A DNA stretch of 64,000 nucleotides. Source: Methylotenera mobilis 13 (GTDB lineage Bacteria > Pseudomonadota > Gammaproteobacteria > Burkholderiales > Methylophilaceae). This document shows positions 42,063-52,055 of the stretch, piece by piece. Made by a program: the position numbers and the translations under genes. Numbering within the stretch: position 1 is the stretch's first letter; each line of letters begins with the position of its first letter. The notes under the pieces are model-generated. The model did not search any database. It saw only the letters and a program-made list of their open reading frames with translations, and was not told the origin of the DNA. Where the stretch lies: positions 719,362 to 783,361 of the forward strand of contig NZ_KB913035.1 of assembly GCF_000384255.1 (NCBI RefSeq), given 5' to 3'.

Positions 42063-42458
42063 CTAGTAAGCGATTCCTTTTAGAATTCCTGCGTCGCGGT
42101 AGATGTTATTAATACCAGTTAAACCTTGTATCAAATCCTTTAGCACAGGACCTGCTTCGTATGTCTGTCCCCCATCTCTAGAAACAAAGGTAGCTAGTCT
42201 CGTTTTTTGACCGCCAAAGAAGCCTCTTCCTGCATCAACGTTTGCAAGTATGAAGTGCATTTGTAATGCTTCTGATTGGAGTATTAGTGCGCCAGCTTCC
42301 ATGTACATATCAAGTGTATTCCATGAAGATGGTAGGTCTAAATCCAGAGAGTTGCGACGTAGCACCTCCGTCCAATTTCGGTAAACAAGGTAGCTGCTCG
42401 TTGAAAATGGTACACGCTTGATGGATTCTAGGACTTGGTCAGATGATAGTTTGGACAT
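42063..42458 (-). CDS. protein of unknown function
   Basis: 131 residues, soluble, no signal or membrane helix. Features are L-P-S-S-W-N-T-L-D and G-R-G-F-F-G-G-Q-K-T-R. I recognise no family. It is divergent from a small XRE regulator with palindromes in the gap, so it may be the gene that regulator controls. Confidence 0.55.
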   Translation of the reverse strand: MSKLSSDQVLESIKRVPFSTSSYLVYRNWTEVLRRNSLDLDLPSSWNTLDMYMEAGALILQSEALQMHFILANVDAGRGFFGGQKTRLATFVSRDGGQTYEAGPVLKDLIQGLTGINNIYRDAGILKGIAY

Positions 42459-42493
42459 TTGATTATTATTATTGAGTTAAAGAAGTGCTGTAG

Positions 42494-42563
42494 GTTAAGT
42501 ATAACTTAACTCAAAAGCAAGCTGAAAAGTGTAAAAACTAGTTCTTAGTGTTTAAGAGCTAGT
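42494..42563. promoter_or_regulatory. palindromes upstream of the small XRE gene
   Basis: Two inverted repeats. GTTAAGT-ATA-ACTTAAC (42494-42510) is perfect and is nested in TTGAGTTAA/TTAACTCAA. ACTAGTTCTTA-gtgtt-TAAGAGCTAGT (42537-42563) has one mismatch and ends at the base before the ATG, leaving no room for a normal ribosome site. Both are candidate operators for the XRE protein. Confidence 0.6.
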
Positions 42564-42899
42564 ATGAAACTGGAAAAAGTATTTGCAGAGAGGATGCGCG
42601 AGGCTCGTGAGGCAGAAGGGTTGTCTCAAGAGGCGTTGGGTATACTTGCAGGTATTGATGAAGCTACAGCTAAAGTGCGTATAAATCAGTACGAGAATGC
42701 TAAGCATGCTCCACCTCTATCAATGATTAACACGATAGCCAGTGTTCTAAAAAGGCCAGTGACATGGTTCTTATGTGAAGATGATGTTAAGGCTCTTAAC
42801 TTAGCAATAAATCAACTATCTAAGAGTAAGCGTCCTGAGGCTCTAGTACGCGCAATATCTGTTATTGAGTTGGATAGCAAAACTCAACCAGAGAATTAG
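42564..42899 (+). CDS. XRE-family helix-turn-helix regulator
   Basis: 111 residues. The helix-turn-helix spans about 10-65 (A-E-G-L-S-Q-E-A-L-G and I-N-Q-Y-E-N-A-K-H-A-P, then W-F-L-C). The C-terminus is short and helical. It lacks an S24 or metallopeptidase domain. An inverted repeat abuts the ATG and no Shine-Dalgarno is visible, so the message may be leaderless or the repeat may be its own operator. Divergent from the unknown gene 42063-42458. Confidence 0.82.
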   Translation: MKLEKVFAERMREAREAEGLSQEALGILAGIDEATAKVRINQYENAKHAPPLSMINTIASVLKRPVTWFLCEDDVKALNLAINQLSKSKRPEALVRAISVIELDSKTQPEN

Positions 42900-43088
42900 T
42901 ATGTATTCGCTGATACCCTTTAGAATAAGGCTCTAAAGCCAATAGCTCCAGAATAACGAATTACAGAAACGCGCTATAAGCGATTATTCTTGATTGGCCT
43001 TAGATTCGGTATCAAGTCAAAAGTCTACACGAGTAAGGCGCTTTAAAATTCACTCTATCGCTATTACCCAATCGCTGAGTAATGTGAT

Positions 43089-43682
43089 TTATACACTTTC
43101 TAAGTAGCGATACAAAGAAGTTCTACTTATACCAAACTTATCAGCGAGAGCCTTACGGTTCTTACCGTGATTGGCCTTGTCAAGTGATACTAGCTCTTCA
43201 ACCTGCTCATCTGACAGAGCATGCTTTCTGCCAAGATAAGCACCTGCTTCTTTAGCTAGGGCGATACCCTCTCGCTGGCGTTCTCTAATAAGGCTGCGCT
43301 CGAATTGAGCAAAAGCACCTAGCATCTGTAATGTTAGTTTAGAGAACGGGTCTGCCTCAGATGTTGTGAATACTAGGTTCTCTTTGAGGAACTTAACACT
43401 TACACCTCTCGAGTTTAGTTCCTCGACTATATTGAGTAGGTCTACCAGATTGCGAGCTAGTCTGTCTAAGCTATGCACAACAAGAGTATCTCCAGCTCTT
43501 GCATACAGCATGGCCTCTTTCAGTGCAGGTCTGTTAGTATCCTTACCACTAGCTTTATCCTCAAACAATCTATCAAGTCCAAGTTGATTTAGTGCTTCTA
43601 GCTGTCTTGCAGTGTCTTGTTCAACAGAGCTAACTCTAGCGTAACCGAGAGTGTGTCCTTTAGTGTTTATGATGTTACTCAT
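43089..43682 (-). CDS. serine recombinase (resolvase/invertase family)
   Basis: 197 residues. The catalytic domain begins Y-A-R-V-S-S (Ser18), with D-R-L-A-R and the long helix E-R-S-L-I-R-E-R-Q-R-E-G. The C-terminal helix-turn-helix is G-K-N-R-K-A-L-A-D-K-F-G-I-S-R-T-S-L-Y-R. Length and domains fit a resolvase/invertase. Upstream, a repeat-rich non-coding region could hold its recombination sites. It may act on the island or on a formerly larger element. Confidence 0.9.
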   Translation of the reverse strand: MSNIINTKGHTLGYARVSSVEQDTARQLEALNQLGLDRLFEDKASGKDTNRPALKEAMLYARAGDTLVVHSLDRLARNLVDLLNIVEELNSRGVSVKFLKENLVFTTSEADPFSKLTLQMLGAFAQFERSLIRERQREGIALAKEAGAYLGRKHALSDEQVEELVSLDKANHGKNRKALADKFGISRTSLYRYLESV

Positions 43683-44380
43683 ACTGACTCCTTAACGATG
43701 TGTTAATTAAAGTCTAAGAGTTAAAGTTACAAGTGTCAAGTAATTGCGTATGTGACCTATATGGTACATATATACGAGGTATATAAGTACTCGTAGAGTG
43801 TAGCGTATGAGTACACTCTAACTTAACAGAGTGTATAACTAGTAGTAGCGCTGAGTACTTATGCTAGTCGTTCTTGATAGCAGTATTTGTAGTATCTTGT
43901 AACTACTTAGAGTGCGTAGCTATTGGCACTAGTCTGGATTGCTATAAGAGATTATTCTACAGTTACTAGGGGGTAGTGGGGGTTGTTGGTACTTGCACTA
44001 GCTCGAGGTGACTGTACGTACTGCTATTACAATTTTTGGTATCGAGTGATAGGAGCTATTTAAGTCTTATGATTAGTCTCTTTATTTAGTACTTCATTAG
44101 TTTCGTGGATTTTACTTTTTGAGTTACATACTAGGTAGCTTCTAGCATCACTTCTATGCTCTGCTACATATGTTATTTTTGGTATTCTAGTGTACTTAGT
44201 TGTTTATCAACTTGTTGATAGTACTTAGAGCAAGAGTAGTATTTTTTTTGTGGTGTATTACTCAAGGAGCATCCGCAAGTACTCTGCTAGATATATGCTT
44301 ATGTTGTATTCTTGCATGCTTCACCCCATTAATTATGAAGATTCTTATCCTATAGCAGGGGCTGAACATTTAAGTGATAG
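43683..44380. other. 698-base non-coding region with repeats, island
   Basis: It lies between the resolvase start and the integrase stop and contains no convincing gene. It is notably rich in AGTACT, CTAGT, TAGTAC and similar words. AGAGTGTA occurs at 43795-43802 and 43828-43835, with the inverted copy TACACTCT at 43812-43819, so three related 8-mers fall in 41 bases. GGTACATATATACGAGGTATAT precedes them (43763-43784). Such an array beside a serine recombinase is the expected place of its crossover and accessory sites, or of island control. Two short frames at the right end look spurious. Confidence 0.4.
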
Positions 44381-45946
44381 CTATCCTCTGCTAGTTGGCA
44401 TTGGCAGGACTAACCCTGTTACCTTGTACTTAGTCATAGCTTCAACAAGCGGACGTAAAGGGTACTTGTCTGAACCATAATTATCAGCAACATCACCGCT
44501 ACTGTGGCCTGTAATTGCGTTGTGTACATCTGAGGGGATACCTGCCATTCGGGCATAGTCCTTGAAATTGTGCCTGAAACTATGGAAGACCATCTTGGTG
44601 TCAGCTACTTTGATGGTGTTGCGCAAATAATTACCAAACCACTTTGACCAGTTACCACTCAATGAGCCATAAGCACTTGCGGGCTTGAGGTCTGGGAATA
44701 CCTGCACACCTTTTTGGGATTGAACGTAGGCTATGAAGCCCAGTGCAATCAAGTTTTGATGAATTGGCACGCGTCTTCGGCTACTGGCATTTTTAAGCTT
44801 CTGACCTTCCCCTTCATCTGTGATGCTGAGCACCCACGCCTGTTGAGAGTCCTCGCTCTCATCTTGATAGCTTTCTTGATAAATGTCACCAACTTGCAGC
44901 TGGCACAATTCGTCTAGCCTAGCACCAGTATGAAGCGCTAAGAGCGGTAGCCAGAATGCGGCCTCACCTTTACCTCCTTTTGGTCTATCGGAGCTAATGT
45001 AAATAGGTGAGTTAAAGATTGCATTCAGCGCTTCCAAATCGAACCCACTTCGCTTCGTTCTGGCTGATACGTTCGTCTTAATTTTTGTGCCTGATGCTGG
45101 GTTGGTTTCAATAATTGCTTGAGATGCTGCGTAACCGAGCAGGGTGCTTAGCAGGGATAGATACTGATTGGTATTTGCAATGCTTGAGTCTGCTGCTAGT
45201 AGCCCGTCTTTGAATGCAACCACATGCACTTTTTTAATGTCTGTAATCGGCAGCCTGCCTACAATGCTCTCGAAGCGACTGATAACTCTAGTCATGATGT
45301 CTACCGTCTTGGGACTAGGCTTGCGTTCATTAGCCCACTTACTAATAAGTTCACTAAGCAACTTACTTGATAGTGTCGATGTAACTTTGGATACAATGTC
45401 CTTGCTAGCTTTGAACATTGAATCGGTGAAGGGTATGCTCGTGTTGTTGCGAAGGGAGGTCGCTGCCTTAAGCTGTGCCTCAAGCTTCCACATGGGCGCA
45501 GGATTATCCTCGAAAGGATGCTCTCCTGTTCTCAGATACTCCTCAGCATTGCCAATTAGATTCTCTAGGTAGTCATTGAACTGTTGCCAAGAGTTATTAG
45601 TGATGGCCTCCTCTCGAAGTAGGCGGAGGCGTTTATTAAACAAGAATGCGTACGTTTCTGCATCATCAATCGTGAGGTCTTCGTAGAGCCTAGGACGCTT
45701 TGATTTGATGGTTTGTGTTGCTGGTATTGACTCTGTGCTTTCAGGTGTCTCTTCGAGTGGGGTAAGGGCTGAGATGAAAGCCACATCATAATGCACATCC
45801 CACTTATGGACTTTAATTTTGGCGGCATCTCTGTCCTTAGTTCGCAGAGAGAACATTATCTCTTTACCAAAGATTTCGACAAGGTTTACTGGAACTTTAC
45901 GACGGTAATAGTAAGTGCCATTACGTGGGGTTAAATGTGTACACAT
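44381..45946 (-). CDS. tyrosine-type site-specific integrase
   Basis: 521 residues. The C-terminal catalytic domain keeps the first Arg in H-T-G-A-R-L-D-E-L, H-S-F-R-H (His and second Arg), the H of I-T-G-H-S-S and the nucleophile Tyr in N-Y-G. The N-terminus opens with Y-Y-Y-R-R-K-V-P, a short arm-binding pattern seen in DUF6538-type phage and island integrases. The ATG at 45946 with GAGAG just before is preferred to a GTG 11 codons upstream. It lies 99 bases from the tRNA-Ser attachment site, as expected of the enzyme that inserted the island. Confidence 0.92.
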   Translation of the reverse strand: MCTHLTPRNGTYYYRRKVPVNLVEIFGKEIMFSLRTKDRDAAKIKVHKWDVHYDVAFISALTPLEETPESTESIPATQTIKSKRPRLYEDLTIDDAETYAFLFNKRLRLLREEAITNNSWQQFNDYLENLIGNAEEYLRTGEHPFEDNPAPMWKLEAQLKAATSLRNNTSIPFTDSMFKASKDIVSKVTSTLSSKLLSELISKWANERKPSPKTVDIMTRVISRFESIVGRLPITDIKKVHVVAFKDGLLAADSSIANTNQYLSLLSTLLGYAASQAIIETNPASGTKIKTNVSARTKRSGFDLEALNAIFNSPIYISSDRPKGGKGEAAFWLPLLALHTGARLDELCQLQVGDIYQESYQDESEDSQQAWVLSITDEGEGQKLKNASSRRRVPIHQNLIALGFIAYVQSQKGVQVFPDLKPASAYGSLSGNWSKWFGNYLRNTIKVADTKMVFHSFRHNFKDYARMAGIPSDVHNAITGHSSGDVADNYGSDKYPLRPLVEAMTKYKVTGLVLPMPTSRG

Positions 45947-46045
45947 AATCTCTCTCGTTGAGGTTGGTGTAACACACACTGGGAAAAAGTAGGTTGTAAG
46001 TACCTGATTCTATGATAACTCTAATAAAATCAAGTACTTTATTTG

Positions 46046-46068
46046 ACTTGGCGGAGAGCGAGGGATTC
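46046..46068. repeat. right attachment site (attR-like) within tRNA-Ser
   Basis: 23-base copy identical to 36062-36084. It begins 3 bases downstream of the tRNA (minus strand) and extends 20 bases into its 3' end, so the island left the tRNA intact. Confidence 0.9.
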
Positions 46069-46142
46069 GAACCCTCGATACAGATTTAAGCCCGTATGCT
46101 TCCTTAGCAGGGAAGTGCCTTCGACCACTCGGCCAGCTCTCC
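46049..46142 (-). tRNA. tRNA-Ser (anticodon GCT)
   Basis: 94 bases with acceptor GGAGAGC / GCTCTCC, a long variable arm, anticodon loop CTGCTAA and encoded CCA (G73). Reads AGC and AGU. Its 3' end is the island attachment site. It follows lysC on the minus strand, the conserved betaproteobacterial order. Confidence 0.97.
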
Positions 46143-46175
46143 GTTTACTTCAATTACGCTTCTTACGAGGGCGTG

Positions 46176-46204
46176 ATACTACGCTAAACGCTTTTAAAAA
46201 TCAA
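46176..46204 (-). promoter_or_regulatory. promoter of tRNA-Ser
   Basis: On the minus strand, TTGATT, a 17-base spacer and TAGTAT, 33 bases before the tRNA 5' end. It lies in the gap after lysC. Confidence 0.6.
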
Positions 46205-46217
46205 CGTTAACTTGCAA

Positions 46218-47444
46218 TTATGCTGCTTCTAATTCAAATGCTTTGTGTAAGACACGTACGGCTAGCTCAAGATATTTTTCATCTACCACTACTGCGATCT
46301 TGATTTCAGAAGTTGAGATCATTTGAATGTTGATGCCTTCTTCCGCTAATGTGCGGAACATTTGGCTTGCAATGCCTACGTGTGAGCGCATACCTACGCC
46401 TACGATAGATACTTTAGCGATTTTATCGTCGCCATTGATCTCACGTGCGCCAATGTGGCCTTGAACTTTGTCGCGCAAGATACTTAGCGCTTTGTTCATT
46501 TCGTTTTTATGTACAGTGAAGGTGAAGTCAGTTGTACCATCCGCACCTGTGTTTTGGATAATCATATCCACATCTACATTTGCTTCAGCGATAGGGCCCA
46601 GGATTTGGTAAGCAATACCAGGTTTGTCCGGTACACCTAATACAGTGATTTTGGCTTCGTCGCGGTTAAAGGCAATGCCAGAAATAACGGGTTGTTCCAT
46701 TGTATTTTCTTCCTCAAATGTGATTAGTGTGCCATCGCCTTCTTCTTCAAAGCTTGATAGCACGCGTAATTTAACTTTATATTTGCCTGCAAATTCAACT
46801 GAGCGGATTTGTAGCACTTTGCTGCCTTGTGAAGCTAGCTCTAGCATTTCTTCAAACGTGATTTTGTCTAGGCGGCGTGCTTCAGGCACTACGCGAGGGT
46901 CTGTGGTGTAAACACCATCTACGTCTGTGTAGATTTGGCACTCATCAGCCTTTAATGCAGCAGCTAGCGCAACACCTGTGGTGTCAGAGCCACCGCGACC
47001 TAGTGTGGTGATGTTGCCATTGGCATCTACGCCTTGGAAGCCCGCGACCACGACCACATAGCCATCATCAAGATCTTGTTTAATATGATGTTCATCAATA
47101 CTCAAGATGCGCGCTTTGGTGTGCGAGTCATCAGTCAGAATTTTAACTTGTGAGCCAGTGTAGCTTTTTGCTTTAATACCTAGTTCCATCAGTGCTAGCG
47201 CTGTCATGCCGATAGTGACTTGCTCACCAGTTGAAACCATCACATCCAGTTCACGTGGATCAGGGTCTGGCATGATTTCTTTAGCTAATGAGATAAGCCT
47301 GTTAGTTTCGCCAGACATCGCAGAAACTACGACGACAATTTGGTGGCCTAGCGCTTTATAGCGAGCAACACGTGCCGCCAGACTTTTAATGCGCTCTGGA
47401 TTTGCGACTGATGTGCCGCCGTATTTTTGTACAATAAGTGCCAT
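46218..47444 (-). CDS. lysC: aspartate kinase
   Basis: 408 residues; phosphorylates aspartate in the first step toward lysine, threonine and methionine. It starts with the family signature V-Q-K-Y-G-G-T-S-V (6-14). The kinase domain also shows F-Q-G-V-D and G-R-G-G-S-D-T. Two ACT domains (about 265-335 and 345-408) sense lysine and threonine. ATG start. It belongs to the conserved recA-recX-alaS-lysC-tRNA-Ser series, with 269 bases between it and alaS. Confidence 0.96.
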   Translation of the reverse strand: MALIVQKYGGTSVANPERIKSLAARVARYKALGHQIVVVVSAMSGETNRLISLAKEIMPDPDPRELDVMVSTGEQVTIGMTALALMELGIKAKSYTGSQVKILTDDSHTKARILSIDEHHIKQDLDDGYVVVVAGFQGVDANGNITTLGRGGSDTTGVALAAALKADECQIYTDVDGVYTTDPRVVPEARRLDKITFEEMLELASQGSKVLQIRSVEFAGKYKVKLRVLSSFEEEGDGTLITFEEENTMEQPVISGIAFNRDEAKITVLGVPDKPGIAYQILGPIAEANVDVDMIIQNTGADGTTDFTFTVHKNEMNKALSILRDKVQGHIGAREINGDDKIAKVSIVGVGMRSHVGIASQMFRTLAEEGINIQMISTSEIKIAVVVDEKYLELAVRVLHKAFELEAA

Positions 47445-47713
47445 AAAATATTCTTTTAACCTTATTAACTGTATTAACTTTGTTTAATTTTAACAGCAAC
47501 AACCTGTTAGGTAATGCGGTCAGCGCGTTCTCTGGTGATTGAATAGCTTTTTACTGTTATTCAATCAACAAGCCAATCATCACCGACTTGATACAAAATC
47601 TATCGTATGTTCAGTGTGTAGGCTGCATAACAACACACTAGGACATTTGTTAGCATTGCTAGTGGCACTGGTTTTTCAAAAATTACTGACACTAGAAAAG
47701 CTAAGTATTTCTT

Positions 47714-50350
47714 TTAAGACGCTTTAGTTTTAACCCAATCAGCTACACTTGCCAGCGCTTGAGGTAATTTGCTTGCGTCAGTGCCGCCTGCCATTGCCAT
47801 ATCTGGCTTACCGCCACCTTTGCCACCTACTTGACCTGCAACAAAGTTGACTAGCTCACCTGCTTTAATCTTGCTAATTAAATCAGCTGTCACACCAGCA
47901 GCTAGGCTTACTTTACCATCGCTTACACTGGCTAACACAATCGCGGCTGATTTAAGTTTGTCTTTCAGCTTATCCATCGTTTCGCGTAGTGCGTTTGCAT
48001 CTGCGCCATCTAATGTTGCAGATAACACTTTGAAACCTGCGACTTCAATGGCTTGCGTTGCTAAGTCATCACCTTGTGAAGACGCTAGTTTCGATTTGAG
48101 TCGTGCTAGCTCTTTTTCTAATGATTTTGCATGATCACTTAGTTGTGCAACTTTAGCTGCTAATTCAGATACTGGTGCTTTTAAGTCGTTTGCTAAGCTT
48201 GAGATGAGTGATTGCTGTGTGTTGATGAGATTTAGAGCACCTTCGCCAGTGGTCGCTTCAATACGGCGTACCCCAGCGGCTACGCCACCTTCAGATGTAA
48301 TCTTGAATAGGCCGATATCACCAGTGCGGCTTACGTGAGTACCACCACATAATTCGCGGCTTGAGCCAATGTCTAGTACGCGAACTTCATCGCCATACTT
48401 CTCCCCAAATAGCATCATCGCGCCAGTTTTCTGTGCAGACTCTATGTCCATTACACGAGCTTGGCAGACAGCGTTAGCTAATATTTCTGCGTTAACGATT
48501 TGTTCAACTTTTGCGATTTCATCATCGGTCATCGGCGCAGTGTGCACAAAGTCGAATCTTGTTTTACCTGTATCGACTAAGGACCCTTTTTGTTGTACGT
48601 GCTCACCCAACACTTCACGTAGTGCTTTATGCATCAAGTGAGTAGCTGAGTGATTCCGCATCGTGCTGGTTCTGGCTTGTGTGTTGACACGCGCAGTTAC
48701 TTGGTCACCAACATTTAATGACCCTGTTTTTAACACGCCATGGTGACCGAATACTGCTGCTTGAATCTTTTGCGTATCTTCAGCTTCAAAAATACCGTTT
48801 GCACCACGCAACTCGCCGCAATCACCGATTTGACCACCAGACTCTGCATAGAATGGGGTGTTGTCTAAGACCACAACGCCAGTTTCGCCTTCTTTTAATG
48901 TAGAGACTGCGGCGCCATCTTTATATAAAGCGGTAATGTTTGCATTAGTTTCTAGCTTGTCATAGCCATGAAAGCTAGTCGCAACGCCGTCGTATTCAAG
49001 GTTGGTTGCCATTTTGAATTTGCCCGCAGCGCGCGCTTGTTCTTTTTGGCGAGTCATTGCTGCGTTAAATGCATCGGTATCAACGGCAACGTTACGTTCA
49101 CGGCAAATATCTGCTGTTAAGTCGAGTGGGAATCCGTAAGTATCATGAAGTTTAAATGCTGTTTCACCATTAAACACTGCAGCGGTATTGGCAAGCTCAG
49201 TTTCTAGAATTGCCATACCATTTTCAATGGTTTCAAAGAAGCGATCTTCTTCTTGTTTTAAAATCTCTGTAATACGTGCTTGGTTGCTTGTGAGTTCAGG
49301 ATAAGCGCTGCCCATTTCAGCCACTAGATCCGGTACGATTTTGTGGAAGAACGCGCTGCGTACACCAAGTTTGTAGCCATGACGAATTGCACGGCGAATA
49401 ATACGACGCAACACATAACCACGCCCTTCATTACCTGCAATCACGCCATCCGCGATTAAGAAGCTACAGGCGCGGATATGATCAGCCAGCACTTTGAGTG
49501 ATGGGCTACTCAAGTCTGCCGTTTTAGTTTCACGCGCTGCTGCTGCGATTAAGGTCTGGAATAAGTCGATTTCGTAGTTGGCGTGTACGTGTTGTAGCAC
49601 GGCTGAAATACGCTCTAGGCCCATACCAGTATCTACCGATGGTTTTGGCAATGGGTGCATTACACCAGCTTCATCACGGTTGAACTGCATGAAAACGTTG
49701 TTCCAGATTTCAATGTAACGATCACCATCTTCATCTGGGCTACCTGGAGGGCCACCAAAATGGTGAGCGCCGTGGTCATAGAAAATTTCGGTACATGGTC
49801 CACATGGGCCAGTGTCACCCATCATCCAGAAATTATCAGATGCGTAACGCGCGCCTTTGTTATCGCCGATCCGAATGATGCGCTCTGCAGGCACGCCGAT
49901 CATGTTATTCCAGATGGCATAAGCCTCATCATCTTCAGCGTATACCGTGACGGTTAGCTTATCTTTAGGTAGTTTGAATACGTCGGTAAGCAGTTCCCAT
50001 GCGTATTTGATGGCATCTTCTTTGAAGTAATCACCAAAGCTAAAGTTACCTAACATTTCAAAGAATGTATGGTGGCGTGCGGTGTAACCTACGTTTTCTA
50101 AGTCATTATGTTTACCGCCAGCGCGTACACATTTTTGGCTTGAAGTGGCACGGGTATATGGGCGTTTATCAAAGCCAAGAAATACGTCTTTGAATTGGTT
50201 CATCCCAGCGTTGGTGAATAATAGGGTAGGGTCACCATGCGGTACTAGTGAGCTTGAACTGACAATCTCGTGGCCTTTGGATGCAAAGAAATCAAGAAAT
50301 GCCTGGCGAATTTCGTTGCTGCTTGGGGTGCTGCTAAGTTGTATGGTCAT
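47714..50350 (-). CDS. alaS: alanine--tRNA ligase
   Basis: 878 residues. The class II catalytic core carries [16 protein letters not shown]. The editing domain has N-H-S-A-T-H-L-M-H and C-G-G-T-H-V, the zinc/editing motifs that clear Ser- and Gly-tRNA-Ala. The C-terminal C-Ala domain includes the [11 protein letters not shown] coiled coil and [12 protein letters not shown] start. It follows recX on the minus strand with a 23-base gap. Confidence 0.97.
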   Translation of the reverse strand: MTIQLSSTPSSNEIRQAFLDFFASKGHEIVSSSSLVPHGDPTLLFTNAGMNQFKDVFLGFDKRPYTRATSSQKCVRAGGKHNDLENVGYTARHHTFFEMLGNFSFGDYFKEDAIKYAWELLTDVFKLPKDKLTVTVYAEDDEAYAIWNNMIGVPAERIIRIGDNKGARYASDNFWMMGDTGPCGPCTEIFYDHGAHHFGGPPGSPDEDGDRYIEIWNNVFMQFNRDEAGVMHPLPKPSVDTGMGLERISAVLQHVHANYEIDLFQTLIAAAARETKTADLSSPSLKVLADHIRACSFLIADGVIAGNEGRGYVLRRIIRRAIRHGYKLGVRSAFFHKIVPDLVAEMGSAYPELTSNQARITEILKQEEDRFFETIENGMAILETELANTAAVFNGETAFKLHDTYGFPLDLTADICRERNVAVDTDAFNAAMTRQKEQARAAGKFKMATNLEYDGVATSFHGYDKLETNANITALYKDGAAVSTLKEGETGVVVLDNTPFYAESGGQIGDCGELRGANGIFEAEDTQKIQAAVFGHHGVLKTGSLNVGDQVTARVNTQARTSTMRNHSATHLMHKALREVLGEHVQQKGSLVDTGKTRFDFVHTAPMTDDEIAKVEQIVNAEILANAVCQARVMDIESAQKTGAMMLFGEKYGDEVRVLDIGSSRELCGGTHVSRTGDIGLFKITSEGGVAAGVRRIEATTGEGALNLINTQQSLISSLANDLKAPVSELAAKVAQLSDHAKSLEKELARLKSKLASSQGDDLATQAIEVAGFKVLSATLDGADANALRETMDKLKDKLKSAAIVLASVSDGKVSLAAGVTADLISKIKAGELVNFVAGQVGGKGGGKPDMAMAGGTDASKLPQALASVADWVKTKAS

Positions 50351-50373
50351 AAAGTTTAATTTTAATCGCTTGT

Positions 50374-50829
50374 TTAATCGTTATCATTAACGGTTAGTAT
50401 TTTTTTAATCAGTTCAAAGCCAAAACCACGGCTTTGTAAAAACCTTGCTTGTTTCGCCCATTCCTCACGATTTTGTGGGTAGGCCTTGAATTTCTTACGC
50501 CACACTTCAGTCGCGTTATCCAGTTCTGTCGATTTTAACGTTTCTACTGCATCCGTAATTAATTGGTCTGCAATGCCTTTTTCACGTAATTCATGCGCTA
50601 TTTTAGCTGACCCAAACTTGGCTTTTCTCGCGTGAATAATTTGCTCAGTAAATCGCTGGTCTGAAAGCCATCCCCTTGCTTTAAAGTCATCTAGTAAAGC
50701 AGGGATGTCATCATTTTCGTCTGCATAGGCTTTTAGTTTTTTGCTAAGCTCGATATAAGAATATTCGCGCTTGGCTAAGTAATCTAAAGCGCGCTGACGC
50801 AGCGATTTAACGACAAAGGTTTTAGTCAT
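50374..50829 (-). CDS. recX: regulatory protein RecX
   Basis: 151 residues of tandem three-helix repeats typical of RecX ([11 protein letters not shown], then [12 protein letters not shown] and [13 protein letters not shown]). It binds RecA filaments and damps recombinase activity. The start overlaps the recA stop by 8 bases, so it is translationally coupled to recA, as in most proteobacteria. Confidence 0.93.
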   Translation of the reverse strand: MTKTFVVKSLRQRALDYLAKREYSYIELSKKLKAYADENDDIPALLDDFKARGWLSDQRFTEQIIHARKAKFGSAKIAHELREKGIADQLITDAVETLKSTELDNATEVWRKKFKAYPQNREEWAKQARFLQSRGFGFELIKKILTVNDND

Positions 50830-51850
50830 CCTCGCTACGTGGTGCAGTCATTGCTTCGCTTAATGATTTAGCATTAGCACGAATCTTAGCCTCTAGGTCC
50901 GCAGCAATTTCTGGATGCTCACGCAAGAACTCTTTTGCATTTTCCTTACCTTGACCAATTTTTTCGCCATTGTAGCTGTACCAAGCGCCTGCTTTTTCAA
51001 TCAGTTTAATATTAGCGCCAAGCTCGATGATTTCACCAAAACGAGAAATGCCTTCGCCGTACATGATGTCAAACTCAGCTTGTTTGAACGGAGGGGCTAC
51101 TTTGTTTTTAATCACTTTTACGCGCGTTTCAGAGCCTGTGACCTCATCACCTTTTTTAATCGCGCCAGTACGACGAATGTCTAAGCGTACAGAAGCGTAA
51201 AACTTAAGCGCATTGCCGCCTGTTGTTGTTTCGGGGTTGCCAAACATCACGCCGATTTTCATACGGATCTGGTTAATGAAAATCACCAAAGTGTTAGTGC
51301 GCTTGATGTTACCTGTTAGCTTACGTAGTGCTTGGCTCATTAGGCGTGCTTGTAAGCCCATGTGTGAGTCACCCATCTCGCCTTCAATTTCTGCGCGTGG
51401 GGTGAGTGCTGCCACTGAGTCAACGACTACGATATCTACTGAGCCTGAGCGCACGAGCATGTCTGCAATTTCAAGCGCTTGCTCACCAGTGTCTGGTTGT
51501 GAAATTAACAGATCAGGTACATTTACACCTAATTTAGCTGCGTATTGTGGATCCAGTGCATGCTCTGCATCAATAAATGCGGCAACGCCGCCTAGTTTCT
51601 GCATTTGTGCAATGACTGAAAGGGTTAGTGTGGTTTTACCTGAAGACTCAGGTCCGTAAATTTCTACGATACGGCCGCGTGGTAGACCACCGATACCTAA
51701 AGCAATATCAAGACCGAGGGAGCCAGTTGAAACGGCTTGAATATCTTCGCCGATATCACTATCTCCCATGCGCATGATAGACCCCTTGCCAAATTGTTTT
51801 TCAATTTGTGAAAGTGCGGCAGAGAGTGCTTTAGCTTTATTATCATCCAT
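50822..51850 (-). CDS. recA: recombinase RecA
   Basis: 342 residues. Walker A is G-P-E-S-S-G-K-T-T (66-74), followed by Walker B and the L1/L2 DNA-binding loops around [17 protein letters not shown]. It drives strand exchange and stimulates self-cleavage of LexA, UmuD and similar S24 proteins; three such targets or partners lie in this window. ATG start with AAAGGT. I see neither a CTGT-N8-ACAG box nor a GAAC...GTTC palindrome upstream, so the operator is undefined. Confidence 0.98.
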   Translation of the reverse strand: MDDNKAKALSAALSQIEKQFGKGSIMRMGDSDIGEDIQAVSTGSLGLDIALGIGGLPRGRIVEIYGPESSGKTTLTLSVIAQMQKLGGVAAFIDAEHALDPQYAAKLGVNVPDLLISQPDTGEQALEIADMLVRSGSVDIVVVDSVAALTPRAEIEGEMGDSHMGLQARLMSQALRKLTGNIKRTNTLVIFINQIRMKIGVMFGNPETTTGGNALKFYASVRLDIRRTGAIKKGDEVTGSETRVKVIKNKVAPPFKQAEFDIMYGEGISRFGEIIELGANIKLIEKAGAWYSYNGEKIGQGKENAKEFLREHPEIAADLEAKIRANAKSLSEAMTAPRSEDD

Positions 51851-52055
51851 TGGGTTTTTACCTTTATTTTGAAGTGCTTAAATTAGCTTTCAATTATTCC
51901 ATATTTTACAGTTTAGCGTAAGTCTCATCGGTGCTTAACCATGTGTATTTATGGCAATCATGACGAATAAATAATAATCTTGCTTGTGAAGTCAACGCGA
52001 TCTTTTGTTATTCGTTATGTGTAAGCGTAGTTGTGTAATTTTAAGGAGAGTGACA

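Larger units (their letters stand above)
36062..46068. mobile_element. 10 kb integrative island in tRNA-Ser(GCT)
   Basis: Bounded by 23-bp direct repeats, one being the tRNA-Ser 3' end, with a tyrosine integrase directly inside that end. It holds twelve to thirteen genes and a 0.7 kb repeat-rich non-coding stretch. There are no capsid, terminase, replication, conjugation or relaxase genes, so it is a non-self-transmissible island or satellite. Cargo is biased to DNA damage (umuD, umuC, SRAP-like protein), with an XRE-ImmA/IrrE/DUF4411 pair, a nuclease, a serine recombinase and unknown membrane proteins. Before insertion, tRNA-Ser and tRNA-Arg would have been neighbours about 60 bases apart. 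Confidence 0.88.

Noticed and set aside
43683-44380. CRISPR array
   Set aside because: The repeats are 8-mers at irregular spacing with no spacer structure and no cas genes in the window.
44250-44480. Plus-strand frame of 76 codons at the end of the island's non-coding stretch
   Set aside because: It runs antisense into the integrase end, has no ribosome site and shows no domain.
36062-46068. Complete prophage
   Set aside because: No capsid, terminase, tail, lysis or replication genes, so it is described as an integrative island.
47539-47727. Plus-strand frame of 62 codons between lysC and alaS
   Set aside because: Runs into the end of alaS on the opposite strand and has no ribosome site or recognisable domain.
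51851-52055. E. coli-type SOS box (CTGT-N8-ACAG) upstream of recA
   Set aside because: CTGT occurs, but no ACAG at the right distance; not supported.
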